The notes under the pieces: model-generated
Databases searched by the model: none
Seen by the model: the letters and a program-made list of their open reading frames with translations, nothing else
What the model was told of the DNA's origin: nothing
Position numbers and translations under genes: made by a program
NCBI GenBank assembly: GCA_945910005.1
Contig: OX246743.1
Location: 46,392,361 to 46,456,360, forward strand
Length of the DNA: 64,000 nucleotides
Source: Isoperla grammatica
Lineage: Eukaryota; Arthropoda; Insecta; Plecoptera; Perlodidae
Reading direction: 5' to 3'
Shown: in pieces, positions 33,075 to 42,497 of the stretch
Layout: each line of letters begins with the position of its first letter
How positions within the stretch are numbered: the stretch's first letter is position 1

Positions 33075-33420
33075 TCGGCGCCGTTCAGGTGGATTTACGT
33101 CAAAAAAGATTGGGCGTTATTCCGGTGGTTTTACGTCGAAATTGTTTCAGCGTTATTCCGGTGGATTTTCATTGAAAAATATTCAGCGTTATTCCGGTGG
33201 GTTTACGCCGAAAAAGTTTCGGCGTTATTCCGGTGAGTTTTCATTGAAAAAGGTTTCGGCGTTATTCCGTTGGGTTTTTATTGAACACAGATTCGGCGTT
33301 ATTCTGGTGGTTTTACGTCAAACAAGTTTCGGCGTTATTCTGGTGGTTTAACGTCAAACAATTTTCGACGTTATTCTGGTGGTTTTACGTAGAACAAGTT
33401 TCGGCGTTATTACGGTGGGT
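33075..33420 (+). repeat. 36-bp satellite, forward orientation, about 9 units
   Basis: Units have the form GGCGTTATTCCGGTGGTTTT followed by ACGTCGAAAAAGTTTC. Since 36 is 12 codons, frames run through it. Divergence between units is higher than in the array at 35.1-36.4 kb. Confidence 0.95.
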
Positions 33421-33424
33421 CTGA

Positions 33425-33800
33425 ATAACACCGAATCCTTTTATTTTAAACCCAACGGAATAACGCCGAACCTTTCGACGTTAACCACCGGAATAACGCC
33501 GAATCTCGCACAACGTGACCCACCGGAATAACGCCAAACCTTATCAACGTAAACCCACCCCGAAACATTTCGACGTAAAACCACCGGATTAACGCCAAAT
33601 CTTTTTCTACGTAAACCCACCGGAATAACGCTAATTTTTATTTGACGTACATCCAACCGAACAACGCCGAATCCTTTCGACGTAAATCCACCGGAACATT
33701 GCCGTATCTATTCAGCGTACATCCGACTGACAACCTCCGAATATTTTTGACGTTATTCTACTGGACCAACGCCGAATCAATTTCCGCGTAATACACGGGT
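33425..33800 (-). repeat. 36-bp satellite, inverted orientation, about 9 units, plus junction block
   Basis: Units read CCACCGGAATAACGCCGAA in the plus strand, the complement of the preceding array, so the two arrays are head to head around 33421. The last part, 33685-33800 (GGAACATTGCCGTATCT to TCCGCGTAATACACGGG), recurs inverted at 36490-36592. Confidence 0.9.
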
Positions 33801-33802
33801 TT

Positions 33803-33857
33803 GGTTAGGTTAGGTTAGGTTAGGTTAGGTTAGGTTAGGTTAGGTTAGGTTAGGTTG
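33803..33857 (+). repeat. Short TTAGG run 2
   Basis: About eleven TTAGG units, joined on the left to the block ending TAATACACGGGTTTGG and on the right to an AG-rich repeat. Confidence 0.97.
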
Positions 33858-34255
33858 GGTTACTAGGGTCATTAAGAAAGAGGGTCGAAGATGGGAAAAG
33901 GGTCGCTTAGCAAAAGGGTCGTTAAACAAGAGGGTCGGGGAAGGGAAAATGGTCGCTAAGAAAGAGGGTCGGAGAAGGGAAAACAGTCGCTAAGAAAGAG
34001 GGTCGTCAAGAAAGAGGGCCGCAAAGAAAGAGAGTCGCAAAGAAAGAGGGCCGCTAAGAGGGTCGGGAGAGGGAAAATTGCGGGGAAGTAAGTTGGTCGG
34101 GGAAGGGAAAATGGTGGGGAAGAAAGAGGGTCGGGGAAGGGAAAAGGGTCTCTAATTAAGAGGGTCGTCAAGAAAGAGGGTCGCTAAGGAAAAAAGTCGC
34201 TAGGAAAGAGGGTCGAATAGAAAAGGGGTCGGAGAAGAAAAAGAGGCTCTTTCAC
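33858..34255 (+). repeat. AG-rich degenerate 17-bp repeat
   Basis: Imperfect repeats of GTCGCTAAGAAAGAGGG mixed with GTCGGGGAAGGGAAAAT. On the minus strand it is a polypyrimidine tract, and a 71-codon minus frame there is an artefact. Confidence 0.85.
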
Positions 34256-34309
34256 TAGACTTGACTAGAAGACACTACATAGACTAACACTACATAAATG
34301 GAATGGACG

Positions 34310-35075
34310 TTAGGTTAGGTTAGGTTAGGTTAGGTTAGGTTAGGTTAGGTTAGGTTAGGTTAGGTTAGGTTAGGTTAGGTTAGGTTAGGTTAGGTTAGGT
34401 TAGGTTAGGTTAGGTTAGGTTAGGTTAGGTTAGGTTAGGTTAGGTTAGGTTAGGTTAGGTTAGGTTAGGTTAGGTTAGGTTAGGTTAGGTTAGGTTAGGT
34501 TAGGTTAGGTTAGGTTAGGTTAGGTTAGGTTAGGTTAGGTTAGGTTAGGTTAGGTTAGGTTAGGTTAGGTTAGGTTAGGTTAGGTTAGGTTAGGTTAGGT
34601 TAGGTTAGGTTAGGTTAGGTTAGGTTAGGTTAGGTTAGGTTAGGTTAGGTTAGGTTAGGTTAGGTTAGGTTAGGTTAGGTTAGGTTAGGTTAGGTTAGGT
34701 TAGGTTAGGTTAGGTTAGGTTAGGTTAGGTTAGGTTAGGTTAGGTTAGGTTAGGTTAGGTTAGGTTAGGTTAGGTTAGGTTAGGTTAGGTTAGGTTAGGT
34801 TAGGTTAGGTTAGGTTAGGTTAGGTTAGGTTAGGTTAGGTTAGGTTAGGTTAGGTTAGGTTAGGTTAGGTTAGGTTAGGTTAGGTTAGGTTAGGTTAGGT
34901 TAGGTTAGGTTAGGTTAGGTTAGGTTAGGTTAGGTTAGGTTAGGTTAGGTTAGGTTAGGTTAGGTTAGGTTAGGTTAGGTTAGGTTAGGTTAGGTTAGGT
35001 TAGGTTAGGTTAGGTTAGGTTAGGTTAGGTTAGGTTAGGTTAGGTTAGGTTAGGTTAGGTTAGGTTAGGTTAGGT
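34310..35075 (+). repeat. Perfect TTAGG array, about 153 units
   Basis: 766 bases of uninterrupted TTAGG; I see no variant unit. TTAGG is the canonical telomere repeat of most arthropods. It is internal here, so it is either an interstitial telomeric site or part of a subtelomeric composite. It starts after unrelated sequence (GAATGGACG) and ends at the 36-bp satellite junction. Confidence 0.98.
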
Positions 35076-35076
35076 T

Positions 35077-36400
35077 CGGCGCCGTTCAGGTGGATTGACG
35101 TCAAAAAAGATCCGGCGTTATTCCGGTGGTTTTACGCCGAAAAAGTTTCGGCGTTGTTCCGGGGGTTTTCATTGAAAAAAGTTCGGCGTTATTCCGTTGG
35201 GTTTTTACTGAACAGAGGTACGGCGTTATTCCGGTGGCTTACGCCGAAAAAGTTTCAGCGTTATTCCGGGGGACTTTCATTGAAAAAAGTTTCGGCGTTA
35301 TTCCGTTGGGTTTTCATTGACCAAAGATTCGGCGTTATTCTAATGGTTTTACGCCGAATAAGTTTCGGCGTTATTCCGGGGGTTTTCATTGAAAAAAGTT
35401 TCGGCGTTATTCCGTTTGGTTTTTACTGAACAGAGGTACGGCGTTATTCTGGTGGCTTACGCCGAAAACGTTTCAGCGTTATTCCGGGGGACTTTCATTG
35501 AAAAAAGTTTGTGCGTTATTCCGTTGGGTTTTCATTGAACAAAGATTCGGCGTTATTCTGGTGGTTTTACGCCGAAAAAGTTTCGGTGTTATTCCGGGGG
35601 TTTTCATTGAAAAAAGTTTCGGCGTTATTCCGTTGGGTTTTTACTGAACAGAGGTACGGCGTTATTCCGGTGGCTTACGTGAAAAAGTTTCAACGTTATT
35701 CCGGGGGTTTTCATTGAAAAAAGTTTCGGCGTTATTCCGTTGGGTTTTTACTGAACAGAGGTACGGCGTTATTCTGGTGGCTTACGCCGAAAACGTTTCA
35801 GCGTTATTCCGGGGGACTTTCATTGAAAAAAGTTTCGGCGTTATTCCGTTGGGTTTTCATTGAACAAAGATTCGGCGTTATTCTGGTGGTTTTACGCCGA
35901 AAAAGTTTCGGTGTTATTCCGGGGGTATCATTGAAAAAAGTTTCGGCGTTATTCCGTTGGGTTTTTACTGAACAGAGGTACGGCGTTATTCCGGTGGCTT
36001 ACGCCGAAAAAGTTTTAACGTTATTCCGGGGGTTTTCATTGAAAAAAGTTTCGGCGTTATTCCGTTGGGTTTTTACTGAACAGAGGTACGGCGTTATTCT
36101 GGTGGCTTACGCCGAAAACGTTTCAGCGTTATTCCGGGGGACTTTCATTGAAAAAAGTTTCGGCGTTATTCCGTTGGGTTTTCATTGAACAAAGATTCGG
36201 CGTTATTCTGGTGGTTTTACGCCGAAAAAGTTTCGGTGTTATTCCGGGGGTTTTCATTGAAAAAAGTTTCGGCGTTATTCCGTTGGGTTTTTATTGAACA
36301 AAGATTCGGCGTTATTCTGGTGGGATTACGTCGAACAAGTTTCGGCGTTAGTCTGGTGGTTTTACGTCGAAAAAGTGTGCGTTATTGCGGTGGGTCGGAA
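35077..36400 (+). repeat. 36-bp satellite with higher-order structure, about 37 units
   Basis: Six monomer types can be told apart: A (GTGGTTTTACGCCGAAAAAG), B (CGGGGGTTTTCATTGAAAAA), C (CGTTGGGTTTTTACTGAACA), D (GGTGGCTTACGCCGAAAA), E (CGGGGGACTTTCATTGAAA) and F (CGTTGGGTTTTCATTGAAC). They follow the order ABCDEF, with an expanded version ABCDBCDEF. The F-type word AAAGATTC recurs at 35323, 35541, 35866 and 36191, giving intervals of 218, 325 and 325. Open frames (up to 121 codons) have a 12-residue period and are not genes. Confidence 0.92.
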
Positions 36401-36401
36401 T

Positions 36402-36600
36402 AACGCCGAATCCTTTTAACTTAACCCCACCCGAACAACAACGAACCTAACCTAACCTTACCTAACCCAACTTTAACTAACCCGTGTATTACGCGGAAAA
36501 TGATTCGGCGTTGGTCCAGTAGATTTACGTCGAAAAATATTCGCAGTTTGTCAGTCGGATCTACGCTGAAAAGATACGGCAATGTTCAGAGAGAGGTAGG
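36402..36600 (-). repeat. Inverted satellite units, decayed CCTAA run and junction block
   Basis: GGAATAACGCCGAATCC marks inverted 36-bp units, then AACCTAACCTAACC with variants (36447-36475), then the complement of the block at 33685-33800 (CCCGTGTATTACGCGG, GCGTTGGTCCAGTAGATTTA, CCGTATC complement). The order mirrors the left side of the composite. Confidence 0.85.
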
Positions 36601-37665
36601 ACACACTAGTCCCAGACAAAAGAGGGCCGTCAAGTTAAGTCACGTGATATTATACATCAGACATCTCTAGATCAGTAGATACTACCAGAGTAAACGCGTG
36701 GTATTTAGTTCAGCGGTAAATTGTAACGTAGACATCTTTAATAGCAGTCTAAAATAAAGCCCTATTGCGTAGCTTATTGAGGAATGATTAATATACTTCC
36801 CTCCATATAATTATATCTTCTTATTATCTTCTTATTATATTTTATTATATCTTCTAATTTTCGTAATACATCCTACTTAACCCTACTCTTCGAGCACATC
36901 ACTTTCCAGGTGACCCCATCACAAAAACGTTGATAATCACGTATAACCCCCCCCCCTCCTTCCTCCTTCCCCCTCCTAATTCATCCCTTAAACGTAGCAA
37001 TTAGTATCTGCGCCCCTCCTCCAGCCAGATAATAAGACATTACACGACAACACTAATTAATGGCCTGCGGTAATGACATGTTTCCGGCTAGGCGGGCGGG
37101 TATCTGAGGTGTAGAAAAACCTCGTCAACGTACATCAAGTGAGCTGTCACTGCGAGACAGAGACAGGGACAGTTGACTCCGTCGAGAGAGACGAGTCTGT
37201 TAATGACAGCAAGAGACGCACGATACCGTCGAGCGTGGACCAGAAAGAGACGGCGAGAGATCGAGAAGCCAATGTGCCAAGCAAGTAAGATGGCTGCCAA
37301 AATGCCGACCGAAAGACGGCGACCACCGCCGAAAACAAAAACCCACAAGTCATTATTTTTGTCAACTTATTTATGGATACTTGTGTGTGATTGTTTTTCT
37401 CGTTTTGCTCCCGTGAATGTGTTGTGCTCTCTCTTCTTATTCTTCTTCTCGAACTGAGAACAAGATGTTCCGTATGCAAGTTCTATAGCCAACCCTGTGT
37501 GTTCCGCCAACAATGCAGCTCGACTGATTGACCGATAGTCAAGACAATGTTGAGCCTGGCGAAGGGTACAACGAACCCGCCCTAATAAACGGAGCAGGCC
37601 TATGCTGGCCACAATAAGACGCAGGCGAGCATCCTATTGCGTTAGTAAACGGAGGCGTTTATTTT
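36601..37665. other. Gene-free stretch with a possible promoter-like word
   Basis: A 10-base C run lies at 36947-36956. AAGATGGCTGCCAAAATG at 37288-37305 resembles a YY1-type start-site element, but frames here on both strands (94 and 110 codons) overlap each other and have no recognised domain. No gene is called. Confidence 0.35.
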
Positions 37666-37667
37666 CA

Positions 37668-37804
37668 ATACTTGTCCCGATCGTCATTGACAATTGATTC
37701 GTACAGCCAATCAGCGATCGATATTTGTAATTGGGGCTTGTTGATTGGCCAACAATCACGTATCTATGACGACAGCATTTGTAAGAAAGTTTCGGGACAA
37801 GTAT
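37668..37804. mobile_element. Small foldback MITE, family D, copy 1 (137 bp)
   Basis: The ends ATACTTGTCCCGA and TCGGGACAAGTAT are exact complements. The interior has CAGCCAATCAGCGATCG and its rough complement GATTGGCC. The same design is found at 44.45 and 44.97-45.12 kb. Confidence 0.8.
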
Positions 37805-37807
37805 ACT

Positions 37808-38460
37808 AAACAATTAGGTAATATGACGCGGGAGGGTGACTCGAGGAAAGGGGCAATTGTAGAGGCATGTGCACCGTTATATAGAAAATAATTTGAGCAA
37901 ACTGACATATGGTACATATTTTGAGAATTAATTTCTCACTTTGTCATTTTAGAGCTAACCCAGGAAGAAATGGGAAATTTCACCACCTCACCTCACCCTC
38001 CCCCCCAACACCAAAATCATGACCTCTGTTCCCCTTTGTCCGGTTCTTTAACCAAACTAAAAAAAAAAAACGCCCGTTTATTTTCGCACAACAAACCTAG
38101 ACCTTGGGTTAATTAATTACGAGGGAATTCTTCGTTTTTTTTCTTCCTTCTTTTTTATCACGCTGTTTTTCGGTAGATTTTGCCAATAGAAAGAACCTGT
38201 CACGGTGCCACTACCTGTCGGGGAATATCTCAAGTTATGGCGAACATCTATTTAGCACCTACGGTTCCAATAAAACATGCTAGGTAGCGTTGGTTAAAAC
38301 AGTTTTTTTTAAAGTCGGTAAAATGTGGTGAGAAATCTGATCTGACACATTGTTCCTATCTTCCCACTGTCTCACTTTGCACTTCTTTCTCACTCTTTAC
38401 GATCCAAACGCCCCGTAACCCCCCCACACTCCCTAAAACCCCTCAACCCTCCAACCCCTC
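37808..38460. other. Gene-free stretch
   Basis: C-rich and A-rich tracts (A run at 38060-38069, C-rich 38417-38470). No open frame of note. Confidence 0.4.
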
Positions 38461-38461
38461 A

Positions 38462-38575
38462 CCCCCTCCCTATGACGACCCCGGCTACGTGCGTGCAATG
38501 GATCTAATTTGTCTGACGTCATAAGACCTAGCTATCGAGTACATCGTAAAACACTCAATACTAACAAACTGTCTA
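38462..38575 (+). mobile_element. MetaSINE-like family C, 3' part
   Basis: CTATGACGACCCCGGC, GACGTCATAAGACCTAGCT and ATCGAGTACATCGTAAAACA match the 46.06-46.15-kb and 41.6-kb copies in order. The core is not visible, so it is 5' truncated. Confidence 0.5.
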
Positions 38576-38970
38576 CAAACTCCTATCCTGGGCCACATTT
38601 ATCCGTCCTTGAACACTTGCCCTCTTGTTTTCTACACACTTCCTTCCAGAACCGTTCCAATTTGCCCGGTACAAGTCCTCCCAATAATGAACCAACGACG
38701 CACGTAGCTATAGCTCACTCCCCCTTGCGCTTATTACGTTTACGTCACAGCAAAATAATAAACTGAACACTTAACACTTCACCCCGCACTAAAAGTACTT
38801 GAGGGCAACGTAGTTAACACGCATTACGGCTGCGAAGAGTGTTTACACACGTTTGACTAGTGATTTTTTCCCCTCCTAATTTAACTCGCGACTCGACAAC
38901 TCCTTATGATTTATTTATAAATCTATTATGAAAGCCATTTTCCCTTCCGAAATACACCCGCGCGCGAATT
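38576..38970. other. Gene-free stretch
   Basis: A plus frame of 85 codons (38509-38766) begins in the SINE tail and is not supported as a gene. Confidence 0.35.
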
Positions 38971-38974
38971 GATA

Positions 38975-39778
38975 CAACATAATATGTGTGTCTAAATATT
39001 GCCGCGCGCGTGATGATACAAGATGAGATATGTGTGTCTAAATATTGCCGCGCGCGTGATGATACAAGATGAGATATGTGTGTAAATATTGCCGAGCGCG
39101 TGATGATACTAGATGAGATATGTGTGTCTAAATATTGCCGCGCGCGTGATGATACAAGATGAGATATGTGTCTAAATATTGCCGCGCGCGTGATGATACT
39201 AGATGAGATATGTGTGTCTAAATATTGCCGCGCGCGTGATGATACTAGATGAGATATGTGTGTCTAAATATTGCCGCGCGCGTGATGATACAAGATGAGA
39301 TATGTGTGTCTAAATATTGCCGCGCGCGTGATGATACAAGATGAGATATGTGTGTCTAAATATTGCCGCGCGCGTGATGATACAAGATGAGATATGTGTG
39401 TCTAAATATTGCCGCGTGCGTGATGATACAAGATGAGATGTGTGTGTCTAAATATTGCCGCGCGCGTGATGATACAAGATGAGATATGTGTGTCTAAATA
39501 TTGCCGCGCGCGTGATGATACAAGATGAGATATATGTCTAAATATTGCCTGCGCGTGATGATACAAGATGAGATATATGTATAAATATTGCCGCGCGCGT
39601 GATGATACAAGATGAGATATGTGTGTCTAAATATTGCCGCGTGCGTGATGATACAAGATGAGATATGTGTGTCTAAATATTGCCGCGCGCGTGATGATAC
39701 AAGATGAGATGTGTCTAAATATTGCCGCGCGCGTGATGATACAAGATGAGATAAGTGTCTAAATATTGCCGCGCGCGC
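38975..39778 (+). repeat. 46-bp minisatellite with CGCGCGCG core, about 18 copies
   Basis: The unit is GATACAAGATGAGATATGTG then TGTCTAAATATTGCCGCGCG and CGTGAT. Many copies are 46 bases; shorter ones lack GTGT steps. Variants include TACTAGATGAG for TACAAGATGAG and CCGCGTGCG for CCGCGCGCG. The alternating CG words are of the type that can adopt Z-DNA. A 122-codon minus frame across it is an artefact. Confidence 0.95.
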
Positions 39779-39789
39779 GGCCTTATTAA

Positions 39790-40505
39790 CTCTCGCCACA
39801 CCGAGACAAATGTTCCGCATCTTAGTTGTGTTTTGTCTGTTTGTTGGATAATAATATGTCACCGTCGTTAACGGGCGGATTCGAACAAGACAAGTTTCAC
39901 AAGAGAAGAAAATAAATCCCGCGACCGATGTGTTGGATAGCTAGTTGGCATTCAACGTGGTTTAATTGGGGTTGACAATATCCGACCGCTCTCTCTGAGT
40001 GACTGACTACTTGGCTTTGTGTGTGCATGGGTGGGTGGGTGACTTGTTGGACGGTTTCTTCATGTTTGGACACCGGTCGATGATTCTTTCTCCGAAACTG
40101 TTACTATTCTCATGCAATAATACCAACTTAGTCGTCTAATTATCACACCAAAAATGAATTAACAAATTATTGTACGTTTGGATCGAATTAATGAGCTTGA
40201 GATGTTAGTTTGTTTGAAACTTTCAATGTAATTAATATTCAATCTCACAATTCACAAATATTCAATGTAATTAATTGAATGTAATGGAAATTATTTTGCT
40301 ACTGGTAGGGTGGCCTCCGTAAATCGCGCCCTAAAATCGTATTTTAAGACATAAAATTCAATGCAAACCCAAGAAATTTTTTGCGCCTTCCGCGTATTTC
40401 CCTACGGTGGCTGGGACTTTGCCCCAGACCCCACCTGCGCCACTCAACCTCTTGCGGGCCCCCCCGAAACCCACCATCACGGGCCTTTTTATCCTAGTCC
40501 GCCCC
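39790..40505. other. Gene-free stretch
   Basis: AT-rich middle (40.13-40.35 kb) with duplicated TTCAATGTAATTAAT words. A 90-codon frame at 40361-40633 enters the next array and is unrecognised. Confidence 0.4.
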
Positions 40506-40510
40506 CTGTC

Positions 40511-41108
40511 GTAGAGGGAAACCGGGCTTATTCTGGCATCACACTGGCACCCTCACTAGACTCACATACAACACTAGTAGCTGCCTTGGGATCAATTTTT
40601 AATTGCATTTTACAGCTAAACGGTGCATCGTAGAGTGAAACGGGGCTTATTCTGGCATCACATGGGCACCCTCACCTGACTCCCATACAACACATGTGGC
40701 TGCCTTGGGATCAATTTTTAATTGCATTTTACAGCTAAACCGTGCATCGTAGAGCGAAACGGGGCTTATTCTGGCATCACACAGGCACCCTCACTAGACT
40801 CCCATACAACACTACTGTCTGTCTTAGGATCCATTTTTAATTGCATTTTACAGCTAAACCGTGCATCGTAGTGGGAAACGGGGCTTATTCTGGCATCACA
40901 CAGGCACCCTCACTAGACTCCCATACAACACTAGTAGCTGCCTTGGGATCAATTTTTAATTGCATTTTACAGCTAAACGGTGCATCGTAGAGTGAAACGG
41001 GGCTTATTCTGGCATCACACAGACACCCTCACTAGACTCCCATACAACACATGTGGCTGCCTTGGGATCAATTTTTAATTGCATTTTACAGCTAAACCGT
41101 GCATCGTA
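40511..41108 (+). repeat. 119-bp tandem array, 5 copies
   Basis: Copies begin at 40511, 40630, 40749, 40868 and 40987 (GTAGAGTGAAACGGGGCTTA). Units end in TTTACAGCTAAACCGTGCATC. Alternating variants (ACTAGTAGCTGCC versus ACATGTGGCTGCC) suggest a two-unit block duplication: copies 1 and 4, and copies 2 and 5, share the same variant. Confidence 0.95.
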
Positions 41109-41545
41109 CCGTCGATCAGTCTACGATCGCCACGTGTTTGCGCCCGATCAGGCTCGGTGATCACACACTGCGAGTCATCGTTTCTATGACGCTAACAACG
41201 CGTAGTATCTTATCAGTGATATCACGGCTCTTATCACCTGCGAGGTGTCTACTCACAAGTAGTGTTACGTATAATGCCCCTTCTACACGGGATCAATTAA
41301 CGCGATGCCCGGCAACCAGCCCTGTAGAAGAGACAGAAAATTAAATTAAAATGTAACTGGATGTTGACTGATCTGTTTACATCCACCCCCCCCCCCCCCC
41401 CCCCACCTCGGTGTAGAACGGGCATAACTCACCAACGAGCAGTTCTATCCACTCACGTGGCTTTCCATCCCGAGAGAGCAGAGGACGTTATACACAAGCT
41501 TATACCGGTACACGCAGCAATATATATTCACACGTCCGTCTAGGC
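41109..41545. other. Gene-free stretch with a 19-base C run
   Basis: The C run is at 41386-41404. Short frames only, none recognised. Confidence 0.4.
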
Positions 41546-41672
41546 CCAGGATGACTCTGTCTATCGTAAGAGGCGACGAAATAAGATCCGCACCTCCCCC
41601 TTTCCTCCAATCAACCCCGATGTCATATGACGGAGTTGTCGAGTACATCGTTAAACACCAACTAACCTCAAT
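41546..41672 (+). mobile_element. MetaSINE-like family C, best plus-strand copy
   Basis: GGATGACTCTGTCTATCGTA then AGAGGCGACGAAATAAG form the core. A CT-rich middle follows, then GATGTCATATGACGGAGTTG and TCGAGTACATCGTTAAACAC. The core and the TTAAACACC tail resemble those of MetaSINE-type elements that I recall from molluscs. The head region upstream is not identified. Confidence 0.55.
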
Positions 41673-42450
41673 GTATATATTTACACGTGAATGTGCATGC
41701 TACACACAAATATATAGAAAAAGTTGACAGCTCTGTAAAAACTCCACTAATACAGTTAGTTCAATTAAATACGCTCCAATAATACGGTATAATTAATCAG
41801 TACAGAAAACGTTCAAGCCATAACTATACGTTGACATCGTTATATACGTCTTTATCTATATAACACAGACTCGACAATTTACTAAGTAGCAGTTTATAAG
41901 GCACTTAAACCAGAGATAACCAATTACCGCAGCACGGAAAGTGTTAGTTAACTACTTAATGGTACAATTAACTTGATAAACAGACGTAAGGAGTAAGGAG
42001 TAGAATGAATTCTCAGCGTCTACAAAAAAAACAACGAGCTGCAAGGTGAATTTTCAGGGCCACTTCGTGCTTCCCCCCCGAGACCAAATTATTGTATGGG
42101 GGGGCTGTGGTGGCGGGGGGGGGGGTCAGTAAGTACACAGGTCCACACGTCCTAGCAGTCCCCCCCCCCCCCTCCCCCTACAAGACTGACCACGCAAGCT
42201 GACTGACAACCATTCGCGTCATTATTCATAAGTTCATAACTTATACACAAGTCTACATTTTTGTTTGTCATTTCATTTGTTTGTAACACATAATCGTTTA
42301 TTTTCAGCCATATTGTCACCACACTTTAAGCAATACACAATGATGGATGAACTATGCGTTGACGGATGAGCGAAGATTTATGCTTATAACTCACGAGCCC
42401 CCTCACTCCCCACTTTAATAAACATTATAAATCTTTTGCATAAGGCCTTT
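41673..42450. other. Gene-free stretch with G and C runs
   Basis: An 11-base G run at 42115-42125 is followed 34 bases later by a 13-base C run at 42160-42172; they could pair. No gene is seen. Confidence 0.45.
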
Positions 42451-42497
42451 AAATTAAATAAATAAATTCACATTTAGAGTCTACCCACTCTTGATTA
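42451..42497 (-). mobile_element. SINE family A, 3' fragment (minus strand)
   Basis: On the minus strand AAGAGTGGGTAGACTCTAAA leads into TGTGAATTTATTTATTTAAT, matching the 3' ends at 14.3 and 57.3 kb. Confidence 0.6.

Noticed and set aside
35823..36188. Frame of 121 codons with a 12-residue repeat
   Set aside because: Produced by the 36-bp satellite, which has a period of 12 codons.
37173..37479. Gene start at AAGATGGCTGCC
   Set aside because: Overlapping frames on both strands, no domain, no donor site clearly placed; the word alone is not enough.
38975..39778. CRISPR-like array of 46-bp units
   Set aside because: Units are fully repeated with no unique spacers.
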